Shown in pieces: positions 36,485 through 48,200 of a stretch of 64,000 bases of DNA; the stretch's first letter is position 1; every line of letters begins with the position of its first letter. Below the pieces are notes generated by a model that was not told where the DNA came from, ran no database searches, and saw only the letters and a list, made by a program, of their open reading frames with translations. Source of the stretch: Anomaloglossus baeobatrachus (lineage: Eukaryota; Chordata; Amphibia; Anura; Aromobatidae). Position numbers and translations under genes: made by a program. The stretch covers positions 333,612,742-333,676,741 of the forward strand of contig NC_134357.1 in the NCBI RefSeq assembly GCF_048569485.1, in the 5' to 3' direction.

Positions 36485-37055
36485 TAAAGGCCGCTTTACA
36501 CGCTGCGATATTGTTACCGATATCGCTAGTGTGTGTACCCGCCCCCATCGTTTGTGCGACACGGGCAAATCGTTGCCCGTGGCGCACAAAATCGAGTGGA
36601 CCCGTCACACTACATTACCTGCCTAGCGATGTCGCTGTGACCAGCGATCCGCCACCTTTCTAAGGGGGCGGTTCGTTTGGCGTCACAGCGACGTCACTAA
36701 GCGGCCGCCCAATAGAACCGGAGGGGTGGAGATGAGCGGGACGAACATCCCGCCCACCTCCTTCCTTCCTCATTGCAGGCGGGACGCAGGTAAGGTGAGG
36801 TTCCTCGTTCCTGCGGTGTCACACACAGCGATGTGTGCAGCCACAGGACCGATGAACAACGTCATTGCAGCAGCAACGATAATTGAGAATAGGGGGGCAT
36901 GTCACCGATTAGCGATTTTGAACGTTTTTGCAATGATTCAAAATCGCTAATAGGTGTCACACACAACGACATCGCTAAAGCGGCCGGATGTGTGTCACAA
37001 AATCCGTGACTCCGAGAACGCTTTAGCGATGTTGTAGCGTGTAAAGCGGCCTTTA
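36485..37055. mobile_element. Non-autonomous DNA transposon with TAAAGGCCGCTTTACACGCT ends
   Basis: The 20-bp terminal repeats are perfect inverted copies at 36485-36504 and 37036-37055, and the interior is GC-rich with many GCGAT/ATCGC steps. It directly abuts the preceding MITE. The flanks allow a TA duplication but do not settle the superfamily. No transposase. Confidence 0.75.
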
Positions 37056-37656
37056 GGAGTAGGTCACTTGCACATGGCTTTGGTCCAGCCTTCTCCCTGT
37101 CATACATTGCCGTTTGGTTATTATTAGGTGTTAGATGGTTATGGGGTGACTCATTCTCATTAATAGAGCTTCCTTCTAGATTTTGTTTGTTCAGATTTTT
37201 TTTCTCCTTTTCTTTCTAAAATGTGAATGTAAATTGCTGTTCTATAACCTCTTAAGTGTTCAGTATTGATAGAGTAGTACTGCCTTGATTTTTATATTCC
37301 AATGCTATTGGTATTCAGACCCAAATCTACTTATCCCATAAAGAATAGAAAAAACAGTATTATTTAAAATTACTTTCCATTCGCTTCTGAGATGCCTGCC
37401 TTCACTTCTTATAGGGCTAAAAAAAATGTCAAAATAGAATTTTTTTTTTTACATTTTATATCGAGTAATGTGTGCAAATTATTAGATTTATCCTCTATGA
37501 TTACTTTAATGGTATAACCAGTAGATGGTGCAATATTTACACAAACCTATTTTTCCAAAGTTTTGGGTTTGTTCTTGTTTTTTTTTGTGACCACGACTGC
37601 TCTCTGCAGTATGCATCTCAGTGAGTGGTACAACAAATTTTTCACCTTTTGATTAT

Positions 37657-37729
37657 TTATATATATATCTATATATATATATATATATATATCTATATAT
37701 AGAGAGATATATAGATATATATATATATA

Positions 37730-37768
<39 letters not shown>
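37657..37768. repeat. (TA)n microsatellite with CTATAT/AGAGAT interruptions
   Basis: About 110 bases of TA repeat in the putative 3' UTR, itself partly palindromic around 37702. Confidence 0.95.
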
Positions 37769-37773
<5 letters not shown>

Positions 37774-37822
37774 TATTTGTAAGCTAGGTTCTTCAATTTT
37801 TCAGCTTCCTACTGGTTTTGCG

Positions 37823-37972
37823 AATTTTTAGCAAATTTTTGTAGAATTTTTATATCTTGCATACCAATACTTTTTTATGTACATTTTTCATTTGTGCAAT
37901 TTTTAGCAAATTTTTGTACAATTTATACATCTTGCATACCAATACTTTTTTATGTACATTTTTCATTTGTGC
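37823..37972. repeat. 75-bp tandem duplication
   Basis: Two near-identical 75-bp copies contain AATTTTTAGCAAATTTTTGT and CTTGCATACCAATAC. Only a few bases differ. Confidence 0.85.
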
Positions 37973-38505
37973 GTCTTGCACGTATGAAAACACAAACGAA
38001 CAATCTTATCACTTTATAAAAAAAAATGTTGTTTAGGTTCCTATATATTTGTAAGGAAAAAAAATAAGTGTCTTAAATGTTCAAACTTCTTTTATTGCCC
38101 CCTATTTCCTTACCCTTTCCATTCCTTTATCCCTTATTCTTTCCTCTTCCCACTTACCTCCCAACGTGAAGTTCACTGCCAAACTAAGGCACACCTTTGC
38201 CCTTTCTGCCAAATTTACTTTTCATTATGAAAATTTCTAGCATACTTTGTGCAGTGTGCCCGATAGCATAACTGAAAAACTAAATGTTTAAGCTTTATAA
38301 GACAAATCAAATTTGAACGTTTTTATGTACCGTATGTAGTCGGACTTTATGTAGTATTTAGTGTATAGTAGATCCCGGAGAAGGAATTTTGCTAGTGTGC
38401 TGGTAAATGTAATTGTTACATGTGTGTTACTGCCCAATTTCATCTAATTGGTACTCCCTTAAATGAAATGTTTTGTATTTTTTTGTTTTAATTAATTTGG
38501 ATTCA

Positions 38506-38511
38506 AATAAA
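38506..38511 (+). terminator. Candidate polyadenylation signal AATAAA
   Basis: AATAAA is followed 14 bases on by a possible cleavage region and then a TG-rich stretch (TTCTCTGTGTACAG). It is the first canonical signal after the homeobox coding sequence. Confidence 0.5.
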
Positions 38512-39740
38512 GATTTGCATGATTAAAAAGTATTCTCTGTGTACAGAAAGAAAGCCTTTGTTGAAACGGCAGCTACAAAATAGCAGCGTAAATTCAGAAA
38601 TCTCTTAGGCCCTGTCCGCACGCTGCGTTTTTTACCGCGCTTTTGCTGCAGTAAAAGTTCATAACCTTTTTGCAGTCCTTCCCCAGCAATACCTATGGTA
38701 AAAAAAAATGCTGTACGCACAATGCGGTTTTTGTCACCTCCAGGTTTTGCTGCATGTTTTCTGCAGCAAAAAGAATTACATGTCACTTCTTTTCTGCAGG
38801 TACCTGTGGTGTTTCACTCCATTGACTGTAATGTAGTCATGGAATAATGCAGGCTGCAAATTAAATGTGTTTCATTGCGTTTTCCAGCACTATTCTCGCG
38901 GTGTCTCGCGTTTTTCGAGACATAATGTTCATCACAACCCTGCATTTTGCAAGGAAGTGATGTTATTAGGAGAGGAAGCGGAAGTTGAGCAGAGCAAACA
39001 CACACATATCACACTCATACATATCACACATACAAACATACAATGCATATAGAAATCAAACGCACATATTTTTACCGTCCAAGGTAAGCACACAGCGGAG
39101 ACCCGGTATTGTCAAGCTGGGTAGGGCGAGGGCCATGGTTAATGCCCCCCCGCCCTCAGCCAAAAATATCAGCCCGCCGCTGCCCCGAGAATGTTGCATC
39201 CATTAGATGCGACAGTCCCGACGTGTTACCGGCTCTTCCAGATTGCCGTGATGCAGTGGCAATCTGGGTAATAAGGAATTAATGACAGCCCATAGCTGCC
39301 ACTAAGTCCTAGGTTAATCATGTCAACGTCTGAGACACCCACAATGATTAACCTGTAAGAAAAGTAAATAAAGACACACAGAAAATATCCTTTATTTGAA
39401 ATAAAACACAAAAAGCCCCCTCTGTCACCACTTTATTAACCCCCCCCCCAAACACAGCTCCAGCATAATCCACAGAGGTCCCACGATGCTTGCAGACTGA
39501 TCCAGCCGCGCCTGACACATAGTACTCAATGCAGCCTCGTAATGAGACTGCAGGGGTAACTCCAGGTAATTTCTCACGGTCAGTGATATCAACACATTAC
39601 CGCTCGCGAGAACTTCAGGGCCTCACCAGCAGTTAAGAGTGATGTCAGCGACCAGCAGTGACCCTGCTGCAGGGTCACTGCTGTGTAAGAAATACTGGGG
39701 GGGGGGGGGGAACACAAACAGAAATTAAGCTAATATATAT

Positions 39741-39853
39741 CTCTCTTATCTATCTATCTACTTATCCCTCTATTTATCTATCTATCCCTCTATCGATCTA
39801 TCATTCTATCTATCTATCCCTTCATTATCTATCTATCCATCCATCTATCCATC
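39741..39853. repeat. (TATC)n tetranucleotide array, left part
   Basis: An imperfect TATC/TCCA array inside element A, cut by the mariner-like insertion and resuming at 41811. Confidence 0.93.
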
Positions 39854-41806
39854 TACCGTGTTTTTAGAAAAAAAAAGCCCTCCCCCCGAAAATAAGCCCT
39901 AGTCGCGGTTCAGTAATGAAGTGTCTGTGCAGCTAAAAAATAAAGATACTGCAGGACACTTCATTATAGACAGCGGCACCCCGCAATCACTCACCCGACA
40001 CTGAGCGGCCTGACCTGCCGTGATCGCACACCTGCACACATCAGATCTCTCACACACTCACAATCAGATCTCACACACACGCATCCGATCTCACACACAA
40101 ACATCGGATCGCACACGCATCGGATCGCATACACACTCGCCACATCCAGCGACACCGATCTCCTTTCGCCGGCAGAATCCTGAGAGGCTGCGCGGTGGAG
40201 CGCAAGGACTTGCAGAACAGGACCTACAGCCGGACACATGACTTGCTCTCATCATTCCCTGCAACCGGAAGCGCTTGATGTGATGTGTGCGTGTGTGTGC
40301 GATCGGCTATGTATGTGATCTGCTGTGTGTGTGCGATCTGATATGTGTGTCTGCGATCGGCTGTGTCTGCGATCAGATGTATGTGTCTGCGATTGGGCTG
40401 TATGTGTCTGCGATCTGCTGTGTGTGTCTGCGATCGGCTGTGTGTGTCTGCGATCTGCTGTATGTATCTGCGGTCGGCTGTATGTGTCTCCGATCTGCTG
40501 TGTGTGTCTGCGATCTGCTGTGCGTGTGATCGGCTGTGTGTGTCTGGGATTGGCTGTGTGTGTTTGTGATCTGCTGTGTGTGATTTGCTGTGTGTGTCTG
40601 CGATCTGCTGTGTGTGTGATTTGCTGTGTGTGTCTGGGATCTATTGTGTGTGTGATTTGCTGTGTGTGTCTGGGATCTGCTGTGTGTGTGATTTGTGTGT
40701 GTCTGTGATCGGCTGTGTGTGTCTGCGATTTGCTGTGTGTCTGCGATCTGCTGTGTGTGTCTGCGATCTGCTGTGCGTGTGATCTGTGTCTCTACGATCT
40801 GATGTGTGTGTGATTTGCTGTGTGTGTTTGCGATCTGCTGTGTGTGATTTGCTGTGTGTATCTGGGATCTGCTGTTTGTGTGATTTGTTGTGTGTGTCTG
40901 ATCGGCTGTGTGTCTGCGATTTGCTGTGTGTGTCTGCGATCTGCTGTGTGTGTCTGCGATCTGGTGTGCATGTGATCTGCTGTGTGTCTCTACGATCTGA
41001 TGTGTGTGTGATTTGCTGTGTGTGTTTGCGATCTGCTGTGTGTGTGATTTGCTGTGTGTATCTGGGATCTGCTGTGTGTGTGATTTGCTGTGTGTGTCTG
41101 GGATCTGCTGTATGTGTGATTTGCTGTGTGTGTTTGCGATCTGCTGTGTGTGTGATTTGCTGTGTGTATCTGGGATCTGCTGTGTGTGTGATTTGCTGTG
41201 TGTGTCTGGGATCTGCTGTATGTGTGATTTGCTGTGTGTGTCTGCGATCTGCTGTGTGTGTCTGCAATCGGTTGTGTGTGTGATCTGCTGTGTGTCTCTA
41301 CGATCTGATGTGTGTGTGATTGGCTGTGTGTGTTTGCGATCTGTGTGTGTTATTTGCTGTGTGTGTCTGGGATCTGCTGTATGTGTGATTTACTGTGTGT
41401 TTCTGTGATCTGCTGTGTGTGTCTGCAATCGGTTGTGTGTGTGATTTGCTGTGTGTGTCTGCGATCTGCTGTGTGTCTGCGATCGGCTGTGTGTGTCTGC
41501 GATCGGCTGTGTGTGTGATTTGCTGTGTTTGTCTGCGATCGGCTTTGTGTGTTAGCGTGTCAGCCAGCAGCAGGGGAGAACGGCGTGCAGCAACTACCGG
41601 AGATCACAAGAGGACCTGGGAGCCACGCAGACGTCTGGGTCTGGTGAGTATGAGTCTCCTGGGAAGTGGGGGGGCTTGCTTTTTTGGGGGTAAAGTTACC
41701 CCCCAACCGTGTTTCTCCAAGAATAAGACCTCCAACGATAAGTCCTAGTGCTTTTTTGGGAGGCAAAAAAAATATAAGACAGTGTCTTATTTTTGGAAAA
41801 ATACTA
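39854..41806. mobile_element. TA-flanked mariner-like non-autonomous element, copy 1
   Basis: It begins TACCGTGTTTTTAGAAA, followed by CCCGAAAATAAGCCCTAG, and ends with AAGACAGTGTCTTATTTTTG and GGAAAAATACTA. The terminal hairpin-forming repeats and TA flanks point to a Tc1/mariner-type target. It shares its right interior (GGGAGCCACGCAGACGTCTG and the GGGGTAAAGTTACCCCC palindrome) with the copy at 59230-60920. Between lies a long minisatellite. It landed in the TATC array of element A. No transposase. Confidence 0.7.
40265..41560. repeat. TGTGTGTCTGCGATCTGCTG minisatellite
   Basis: About 1.3 kb of imperfect tandem units of roughly 18-22 bases, alternating GTGTGTGTCTGCGATCTGCT with GTGTGTGATTTGCTGTG, with a longer period of about 120 bases near 41004-41230. 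All reading frames through it translate as C/V/L/S/I repeats and are not genes. Confidence 0.93.
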
Positions 41807-41810
41807 TAAT

Positions 41811-42118
41811 TATCTATCCCTCTATCTATCACTCTATCTATCTATCCCACTATCTATCTATCCTCTATCTATCCCTCTCTCTATCTATCTATCTATCTGT
41901 CTATCTATCCCTCTATCTATCTATCTATCTATCTATCTATATCTATCCCGTTATCTATGATGCTATCTATCCCACTATCTATCTATCTATCCCACTATCT
42001 ATACCGCTATCTATCTATAGCTATCCCTCTATCTATCATGCTATCTATCTATCTATCTATCTATCTGTCCCTCTATTATCTATCTTTCTATCCATCCACC
42101 TATTATCTATCTATCTAT
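41811..42118. repeat. (TATC)n tetranucleotide array, right part
   Basis: Continuation of the array at 39741-39853, about 300 bases of TATC with CCCTC interruptions. Confidence 0.95.
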
Positions 42119-42321
42119 CAGAAGAAAATGACACTTTTTTTTTTCTTCAATGTGCTTTATTGCATATAATGAGTTAAAACACATGTACTAACCCGCGGCA
42201 AACCGCGGTAAAACCGCATGCGGTTATCAGGTGCATTTTTCTTACCGCGAGAGCGGTAATCTTTCAGAGCCTGTGGAATTTTCTTAAGAAAATTCCATTT
42301 TCTAGTGCGCACAGGGTCTTA

Positions 42322-42858
42322 AGTGGTTATTATACCCTTGAGACAACTTGATCTCATTTAATAATGTGCTAATCATTTTACTTGTCTACAGAAAAATTAC
42401 TCCTCACTATATAGCAATATTGAAGATCCTCACTCCCGAATGACCACAAACGTTCACCACCATTGGGTTTTACAGCCTCTTCTTAGTTCAAATTTTCCCC
42501 ATACCTTACCTGCACCTTACTTGCCAAAATATAAGTAACATGAAGAACCAGTACAAAAGAAAAAAATAACTTTATATAACTAAAAATGGTGTTCGATCTT
42601 ACTGAAGAAGCCTGTTTTCACCTTACTAACAGCCCCATTATTCAATTCTGACCTGTGTCTCTTTATTTGATGAGAACTTGAATGCTTTTCCCAATCACAG
42701 TGATTCTGAGAATCATTTTTCGTGACACATTGTTGTTAGTGGTGGGTACAATTTGTGTTTAGTTCTTAAAAAAATGGGACATTTCTTAAATTGCATAAAA
42801 CTAGCAATTTTCATACTGAATTTGTATACTCTTATAATAGTCATGTGATAAAAAATTG
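42322..42858. other. Sequence with no recognised feature
   Basis: AT-rich and non-coding. I see no terminal repeats, open frame of interest or simple repeat. Confidence 0.5.
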
Positions 42859-43204
42859 TTAAAGGCCTATTCCCATCTCAAAGATCCTATCCCATTAATA
42901 GTAGCACATACCTCCAATTATAAATGTGGTAAGTTGTCCTGATATAGCGATGTTTCTTACCTCATGTGCAGGACATTGCAGCTTAGGTATCCATACAACC
43001 ACAAGCAACTAAAGCACTATATGAGTAGACACAGCCATGGATACCGAAGCTGCAATGCCCTGTACATGAGGTAAGAGACTTGGCTATATCAGCAGAACTA
43101 TACTACATTTCTAATTGAAGGTATTTGCTAATATTATTATTAATATTATTATTACTCCAACTGCATATTGGGACAGGAGCTTTGAGATGGGAATAACCCT
43201 TTAA
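42859..43204. mobile_element. Palindromic piggyBac-type MITE
   Basis: TTAA lies at 42859-42862 and 43201-43204. The ends are TTAAAGGCCTATTCCCATCT and the complement of TTAAAGGGTTATTCCCATCT. The two halves pair along most of their length (ACCTCATGTGCAGGACATTG against its complement near 43055). Related to the broken copy at 62321-63712. Confidence 0.75.
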
Positions 43205-43436
43205 AGCACCACTTTAGAATTAGCAATTTTTAAACTGGAATTTTTTTTAATTTTTATGCCTTTTTAACAGTCTTGCCACCAAAATAGTGCCCTTTACACC
43301 TAAGGGCAGAGTCACACTGACCTATGTGACTCCCTTGCAGTAACCAGGTGTCACAAAATAAGATAACAACACAGCAACAGCTCGGGTCCTACATGACTGT
43401 GCCAGTCAGTACACACACACTAGCATACCAGGACAC
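43205..43436. other. Sequence with no recognised feature, left flank of a nested insertion
   Basis: It contains ACACACACAC and no open frame. It continues directly at 51951 once the Harbinger-type MITE and its gypsy insertion are set aside. Confidence 0.5.
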
Positions 43437-43772
43437 TTAGGGTACCGTCACACTTTAGCGACGCAGCAGCGATCCCACCAGCGATCTGACCTGTCAGGAT
43501 CGCTGCTGCATCGCTACATGGTCGCTGGTGAGCTGTCAAACAGGCAGATCTCACCAGCGACCAGTGACCAGCCCCCAGCCAGCAGCGACGTGCAAGCGAC
43601 GCTGCGCTTGCACGGAGCCGGCGTCTGGAAGCTGCGGACACTGGTAACTAAGGTAAACATCGGGTATGGTTACCCGATGTTTACCTTAGTTACCAGCGCA
43701 CACCGCTTAGCTTAGCGTGTGCAGGGAGCAGGAGCCAGCACTGGCAGCGTGAGAGCTGCGGAGGCTGGTAAC

Positions 43773-45057
43773 TGTGAGGCAAATCCGGAGATATGACGAT
43801 AAATCATGATATTCAAGTATGTCAGGAAGCCCTCTCCTGGTGTCACCCCCCCTTTCCTTCACACAACTGGTTTAGCAACAAATCCCATGGCCATGTCCTG
43901 TGATATGGAAATTAGGTGGCTTAGGGACAATGGACACAGGATGACTCCCTGCCGTGACCCTGTAGTGGGGGCTGCTAGCTAGTTAGCAAGGCTATGGAAA
44001 TAGCCAGACAGAACGACTCCAGTAAAAAATGGTTCATATCTCGCAAGCCATATTTCCGATAAATATGGCAACCATAAAAATGGTGTCTCCGCATGTGGAC
44101 GATGCCGGCACCCCCTTTTTATGGGAGCAGGACATTGGGAAATGCCCCAGGCGTGATATCAGCCAATGGGGAACTGGCAGACAGGTCATGAGTCCCCTCG
44201 TTCTGTAGCTAAATTCATAACTGTTACAATGCAATGAGAGCATTGGCGTCCGCCTACGACGCTCCCAGGCAAAGTTATGGCCAATATCCCCTTTGCTGGA
44301 TAATTCTGATCCATGCAGGGGGAGTGGCAGTGCTTCCCTGTGAGGTCACTAAGGTAGGAGGGGACCTGGATCTGCCCAGGTTGATAACCCTACTTCGGCC
44401 ATTTTCCAGTGTTCTTCTGCTCGGGGGCCTGGTTGGGAAAGACCTGTGAGGGAGTTCCTGGAAACCTGGTCTACAGCGCCCCCCTGTGGCCAGACGCAAC
44501 AAGGTAACTGCTGGAACTGTGTATGCCTGTTTGTAACCCATGCTTTGATTGTAACTGTACTCTGACATATGTATATTCTGTAGATTCCCTATTGTATATA
44601 TTGTAGTTCTAGTGTGCTTTAGGCTGATTAAATTATATAATTAATCTTGGGCTGTTCTGTTATCTCGATCTTGAATCCCACGTCTGTGTGTTCGGCTAAT
44701 AGTTACCGTAAATCGGTTGGTGGCAGCGAGTTGTGCCAAGGATTATTGTGGGGAGGCCAGTGAGATTCAGGGAGGTTTTATATATTCCGCCCGCGGAGGT
44801 CGGGGGAATATATACCCTACTCTCACCGGGGACCCTTCAATAATCGGCATAAGTAGTATAGCGGCCTCCTTGCTTATCGTCGGGCAATTCCATAATTGGC
44901 CTGACTATAAGAGGGGCGCTAGAGAGCGCATCACGTGATCTGTCTGTCGGTCGGGAGGTATAAAGGAGGGGTGACCCCCACTTGTTACCCCCCGATTGTG
45001 ACGTACTGGTAGCCAGCGCGGGGGATTTCTGAGTGACCCCCCCGGTGGTTTGTGACA
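43773..45057 (+). repeat. 5' LTR of the Gmr1-type element
   Basis: Starts TGTGAGGCAAATCCGG and ends GGTTTGTGACA, with the TG...CA ends of LTRs. Confidence 0.93.
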
Positions 45058-45085
45058 TATTGGTGGCATAGCGGTGGGATCGAGA
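45058..45085 (+). other. Primer-binding site, probably tRNA-Leu
   Basis: TGGTGGCATAGCGGTGGGAT begins 3 bases after the LTR. Its complement resembles the 3' end of vertebrate tRNA-Leu (ATCCCACCGCTGCCACCA) apart from two extra bases. The tRNA match is from memory. Confidence 0.6.
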
Positions 45086-45261
45086 TAATAGTGTGTGTGA
45101 GTGTGAGACCCATACTCCCAGACACTAAAGACTGCCTGCAGCAGCTGTGGCTGCTGGGGTCTTCAGACTAGCTCAACACTAGAGTGTCAGAGTGCAGATA
45201 CTGTAAGGTGTGTGGAGGCATCAGGTGTCAGTTCTGTGTCAGTGACCAAAAGTCTGCAAGA

Positions 45262-48200
45262 ATGGCTGATGGCACCAGGAGCAGAGCTATGCAACTGGCC
45301 AATGCTAAGGCAGGAGCCGAAGAGAGGGAGGACGGTGCTGTGGACAGCAATGAGGAGGTTGCCCACGAGTCCTCCAGGAGCTCGACGCCAGAAAACCGTT
45401 CTGCCGAGGACATTGCGCAACCTGGCACTGCTGGACAAGATGAGGAGGAGCTCACCCAAGGTTCCTCAACGAGCCAGATGCCAGCCCTCCGCTCTGCAAT
45501 GGACAGTGAATCACCAGGCTCCGCAGCGGGCCGCAGATCACCACGTGCCATTCCACCGAGCCTGGGAGGCTCGGATAGCCTTCTTCAAATGGCTATGGCC
45601 CTTCTCCAGGCTGGAGACCAGGAGGGCTACAAGGGACTCCTGGCAGAGCGCAGGGCAGAGCGGCAAGCAGCGCGTGAGGCTGAGGCTGCGGAGCGGCAGG
45701 CAGCGCGTGAAGAGCGCCAGGCAGAGCGTGACTACCAGCTGCAGCTAGCTCAGCTCCGGCCCTCATCAGCCACACGTGACCTTCAAGACACCAAACTTCC
45801 AAAGGTCCGTGTTGAGGACTTCCCAGTGCTGGAGAAGGATGGAGACTTGGACTCTTTCTTGACTGCTTTTGAACGGACTTGCTTGCAGCACCATCTGGAC
45901 AAGGACCAGTGGGCCAAATACCTGACCCCCCGTTTAAGGGGTAAGGCCCTGGATGTCCTTGGGGACTTGCCTGCTGAGGCAGATCAGGGCTACGACACCA
46001 TCAAGCGGGCCCTGATCCAACAGTACAACCTCACTCCAGAGTCCTACCGCAAGAAGTTCCGGAGCCTACAGAAGGGACCAAAGGACTCCTGGGCTGACCA
46101 CAGGCGGGCACTTGCCCGAGCTGCCGACCACTGGACCCAAGGCCTGCAGCTTTCCACCGGACCGGAGATCCTGGACTTGTTCATCACGGAGCAACTCTTG
46201 TGGAACTGCCCTGAGGATCTCCGCCAGTTCATCCGAGACCAGAAGCCAAAGGGGTCCACGGCTACAGCTGCCCTTGCCGATGACTACACCAACAACCGGG
46301 CCCCTGAGGCCAGGAGAGCGGCCACCAGCAGCACCTGGAGAGGGGGTAAGATGAATTCGGCGACTGCCCCACCTGCCCCTAGACTGCAGGGGGTGTCCCC
46401 CTCAACTCCCCTCTCCAGGCCCGTGGCGGAACCAAGACGGTGCCACCAGTGCAACCTACCTGGACACTTCAAGGCCATGTGCCCTCAGCGTCCCAAGGCC
46501 CCGGCTCCGTCCCCGTCCCAAGGGCCGCCCAAGGTGTATTGTGTGGGTGGGGGTGGTGGTAGGTCCCTGGACAGCTTCCAACCTGTCACCGTCGGCCAGT
46601 CTGTGACCATAGGACTGCGAGACAGCGCCTCGGAGGTGACTCTGGTGCGGCCTGAGATGGTGTCCCCCCAAGACTTGATCCCTGGAAAAACCCTCGCTGT
46701 CTCCGGGATTGGAGGCACTGACCCGGCGCTGCCTGTTGCTGACATTTATGTGGACTGGGGCGCAGGGCGGGGGGTGAGGGAGGTGGGGGTAACTGATCGG
46801 ATCCCTGCAAACGTGCTACTTGGGACAGATTTGGGGCAGATAACCTCCCAGTTTGGGCCCCAACCAAGGGCTGAACCTTCAGCCAGTACTGACATGCCTC
46901 CGGACAATGTTAATGTGTTATCTATGAATGATGTAAGGGAGGAGGGAGTGAACTCTGATATTTCTGCTTGCATAGACACCATAGACACACACACAGCTGC
47001 AGCTGTGACAGGGGAGGGGGTCAGAGAAAGGTGTGACAATGCCTCTACAAGTAACCAGCCTGTGAGCTGGGATCTGTTGCCCTCTGCAGGGATAAGCAGA
47101 GAGCAGGGTGCTGCAGGGGGAGGACCAGTGTGTGGTGTGGGGGCTACCACAGCAAATGTGGGGTCCCCAGAGATTTCACAGCGGGGTTCTGTTGCTGCAG
47201 GAGGGGAACAGGCAGGTGAGATTGGGGCCGGTCCAGGAGCGGAAGTGCTCCCAGGTAAGATCTCGGTGCATGGTTCCCCCACAACCGGGGTGTCAGGAAG
47301 CCAGGTAGGTCTGCCTGAACCGGCGACTTGGTCAGGAACGGAGGAGGAGCAGGCACGACCCACGGTCGCAGCGGCTGTGGCCGCTGTCACCCGCAGTGGG
47401 AGTGCTGGAAGCCAAGGGGCCTCCCGGAGGTCCGATAGCTCTTCCCCTTCTGACCAAGTGGCAGCCGAGTCAGGTGGAGGCCAGGACACAGGTCCCGGGG
47501 TACTGACTGAAGATGTGACAGTCTCGTCGATTCTGGCCACATCTAGTCAGGGGTTTCAGGCAGCGTTAGAAGCTGACGACAGCCTGAAAGCTCTTAAAGA
47601 GCAGGCGGCACAGCCTCCCTCGGACTCGGACCCGGAGCGAGTGGTCTGGGACCAAGGACGGCTGTACCGGGCCACGGTCCAGCAGGGTTCACCGGAGGCG
47701 TGGCCCAGGGACCGACAGTTGGTGGTACCCTATCCGTTCCGGACGGAGTTGTTGCGGATCGCACATGAGATTCCGATGGCCGGACACCTAGGGATCGCTA
47801 AGACCAAGGCCAGGTTAAACCAGCATTTCTACTGGCCAAAAATGGGGGCCGATGTGGCTGCCTACTGCCGTTCGTGTGAAACCTGTCAGAGAGTGGGGAA
47901 GGCGGGGCCACACCCCAAAGCCCCACTAGTATCTCTGCCAATCATCGATGAGCCTTTCAGGAGGGTGGCTGTGGATCTGGTCGGCCCGCTGGCCATCCCC
48001 AGCAGCTCCGGGAAACGCTTCATACTGACGGTAGTGGACTATGCCACCCGGTACCCAGAAGCAGTGGCCTTGTCGTCCATTCGGGCTGACAAGGTGGCCA
48101 CCGCATTGCTGGAGATTTTCTCCCGAGTGGGTTTTCCCCAGGAAATGCTCACTGACCGGGGGACCCAATTCATGTCCCAGCTGATGGAGGCCCTCTGTAA

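Larger units (their letters stand above)
35660..38525 (+). other. Putative 3' UTR of the TGIF-like gene
   Basis: After the TAA stop at 35657-35659 I see no AATAAA until 38506. The stretch between holds two MITEs back to back, a TA microsatellite and a 75-bp tandem duplication. A shorter transcript using a non-canonical signal cannot be excluded. Confidence 0.45.
38608..42318 (-). mobile_element. PIF/Harbinger-type non-autonomous element A
   Basis: The ends are GGCCCTGTCCGCACGCTG and, inverted, the complement of GACCCTGTGCGCACTAG. TTA occurs on both sides (38605-38607 and 42319-42321), the 3-bp target duplication typical of PIF/Harbinger. The interior is related to 54580-56742 but in opposite orientation, sharing a CCATTAGA...GCGACAGTCC-like module, a TTTATTTGAAATAAAACAC stretch and a tetranucleotide array. 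No transposase was seen. A mariner-like element at 39854-41806 interrupts it. Confidence 0.75.

Noticed and set aside
40287-41518. Cysteine-rich frames (CVCDLLCVS repeats), both strands
   Set aside because: They read the TGTGTGTCTGCGATCTGCTG minisatellite inside a mariner-like element.
45184-45261. Extension of the gypsy polyprotein upstream of the first ATG
   Set aside because: It would begin at GTG. The first ATG at 45262 is the plainer start.
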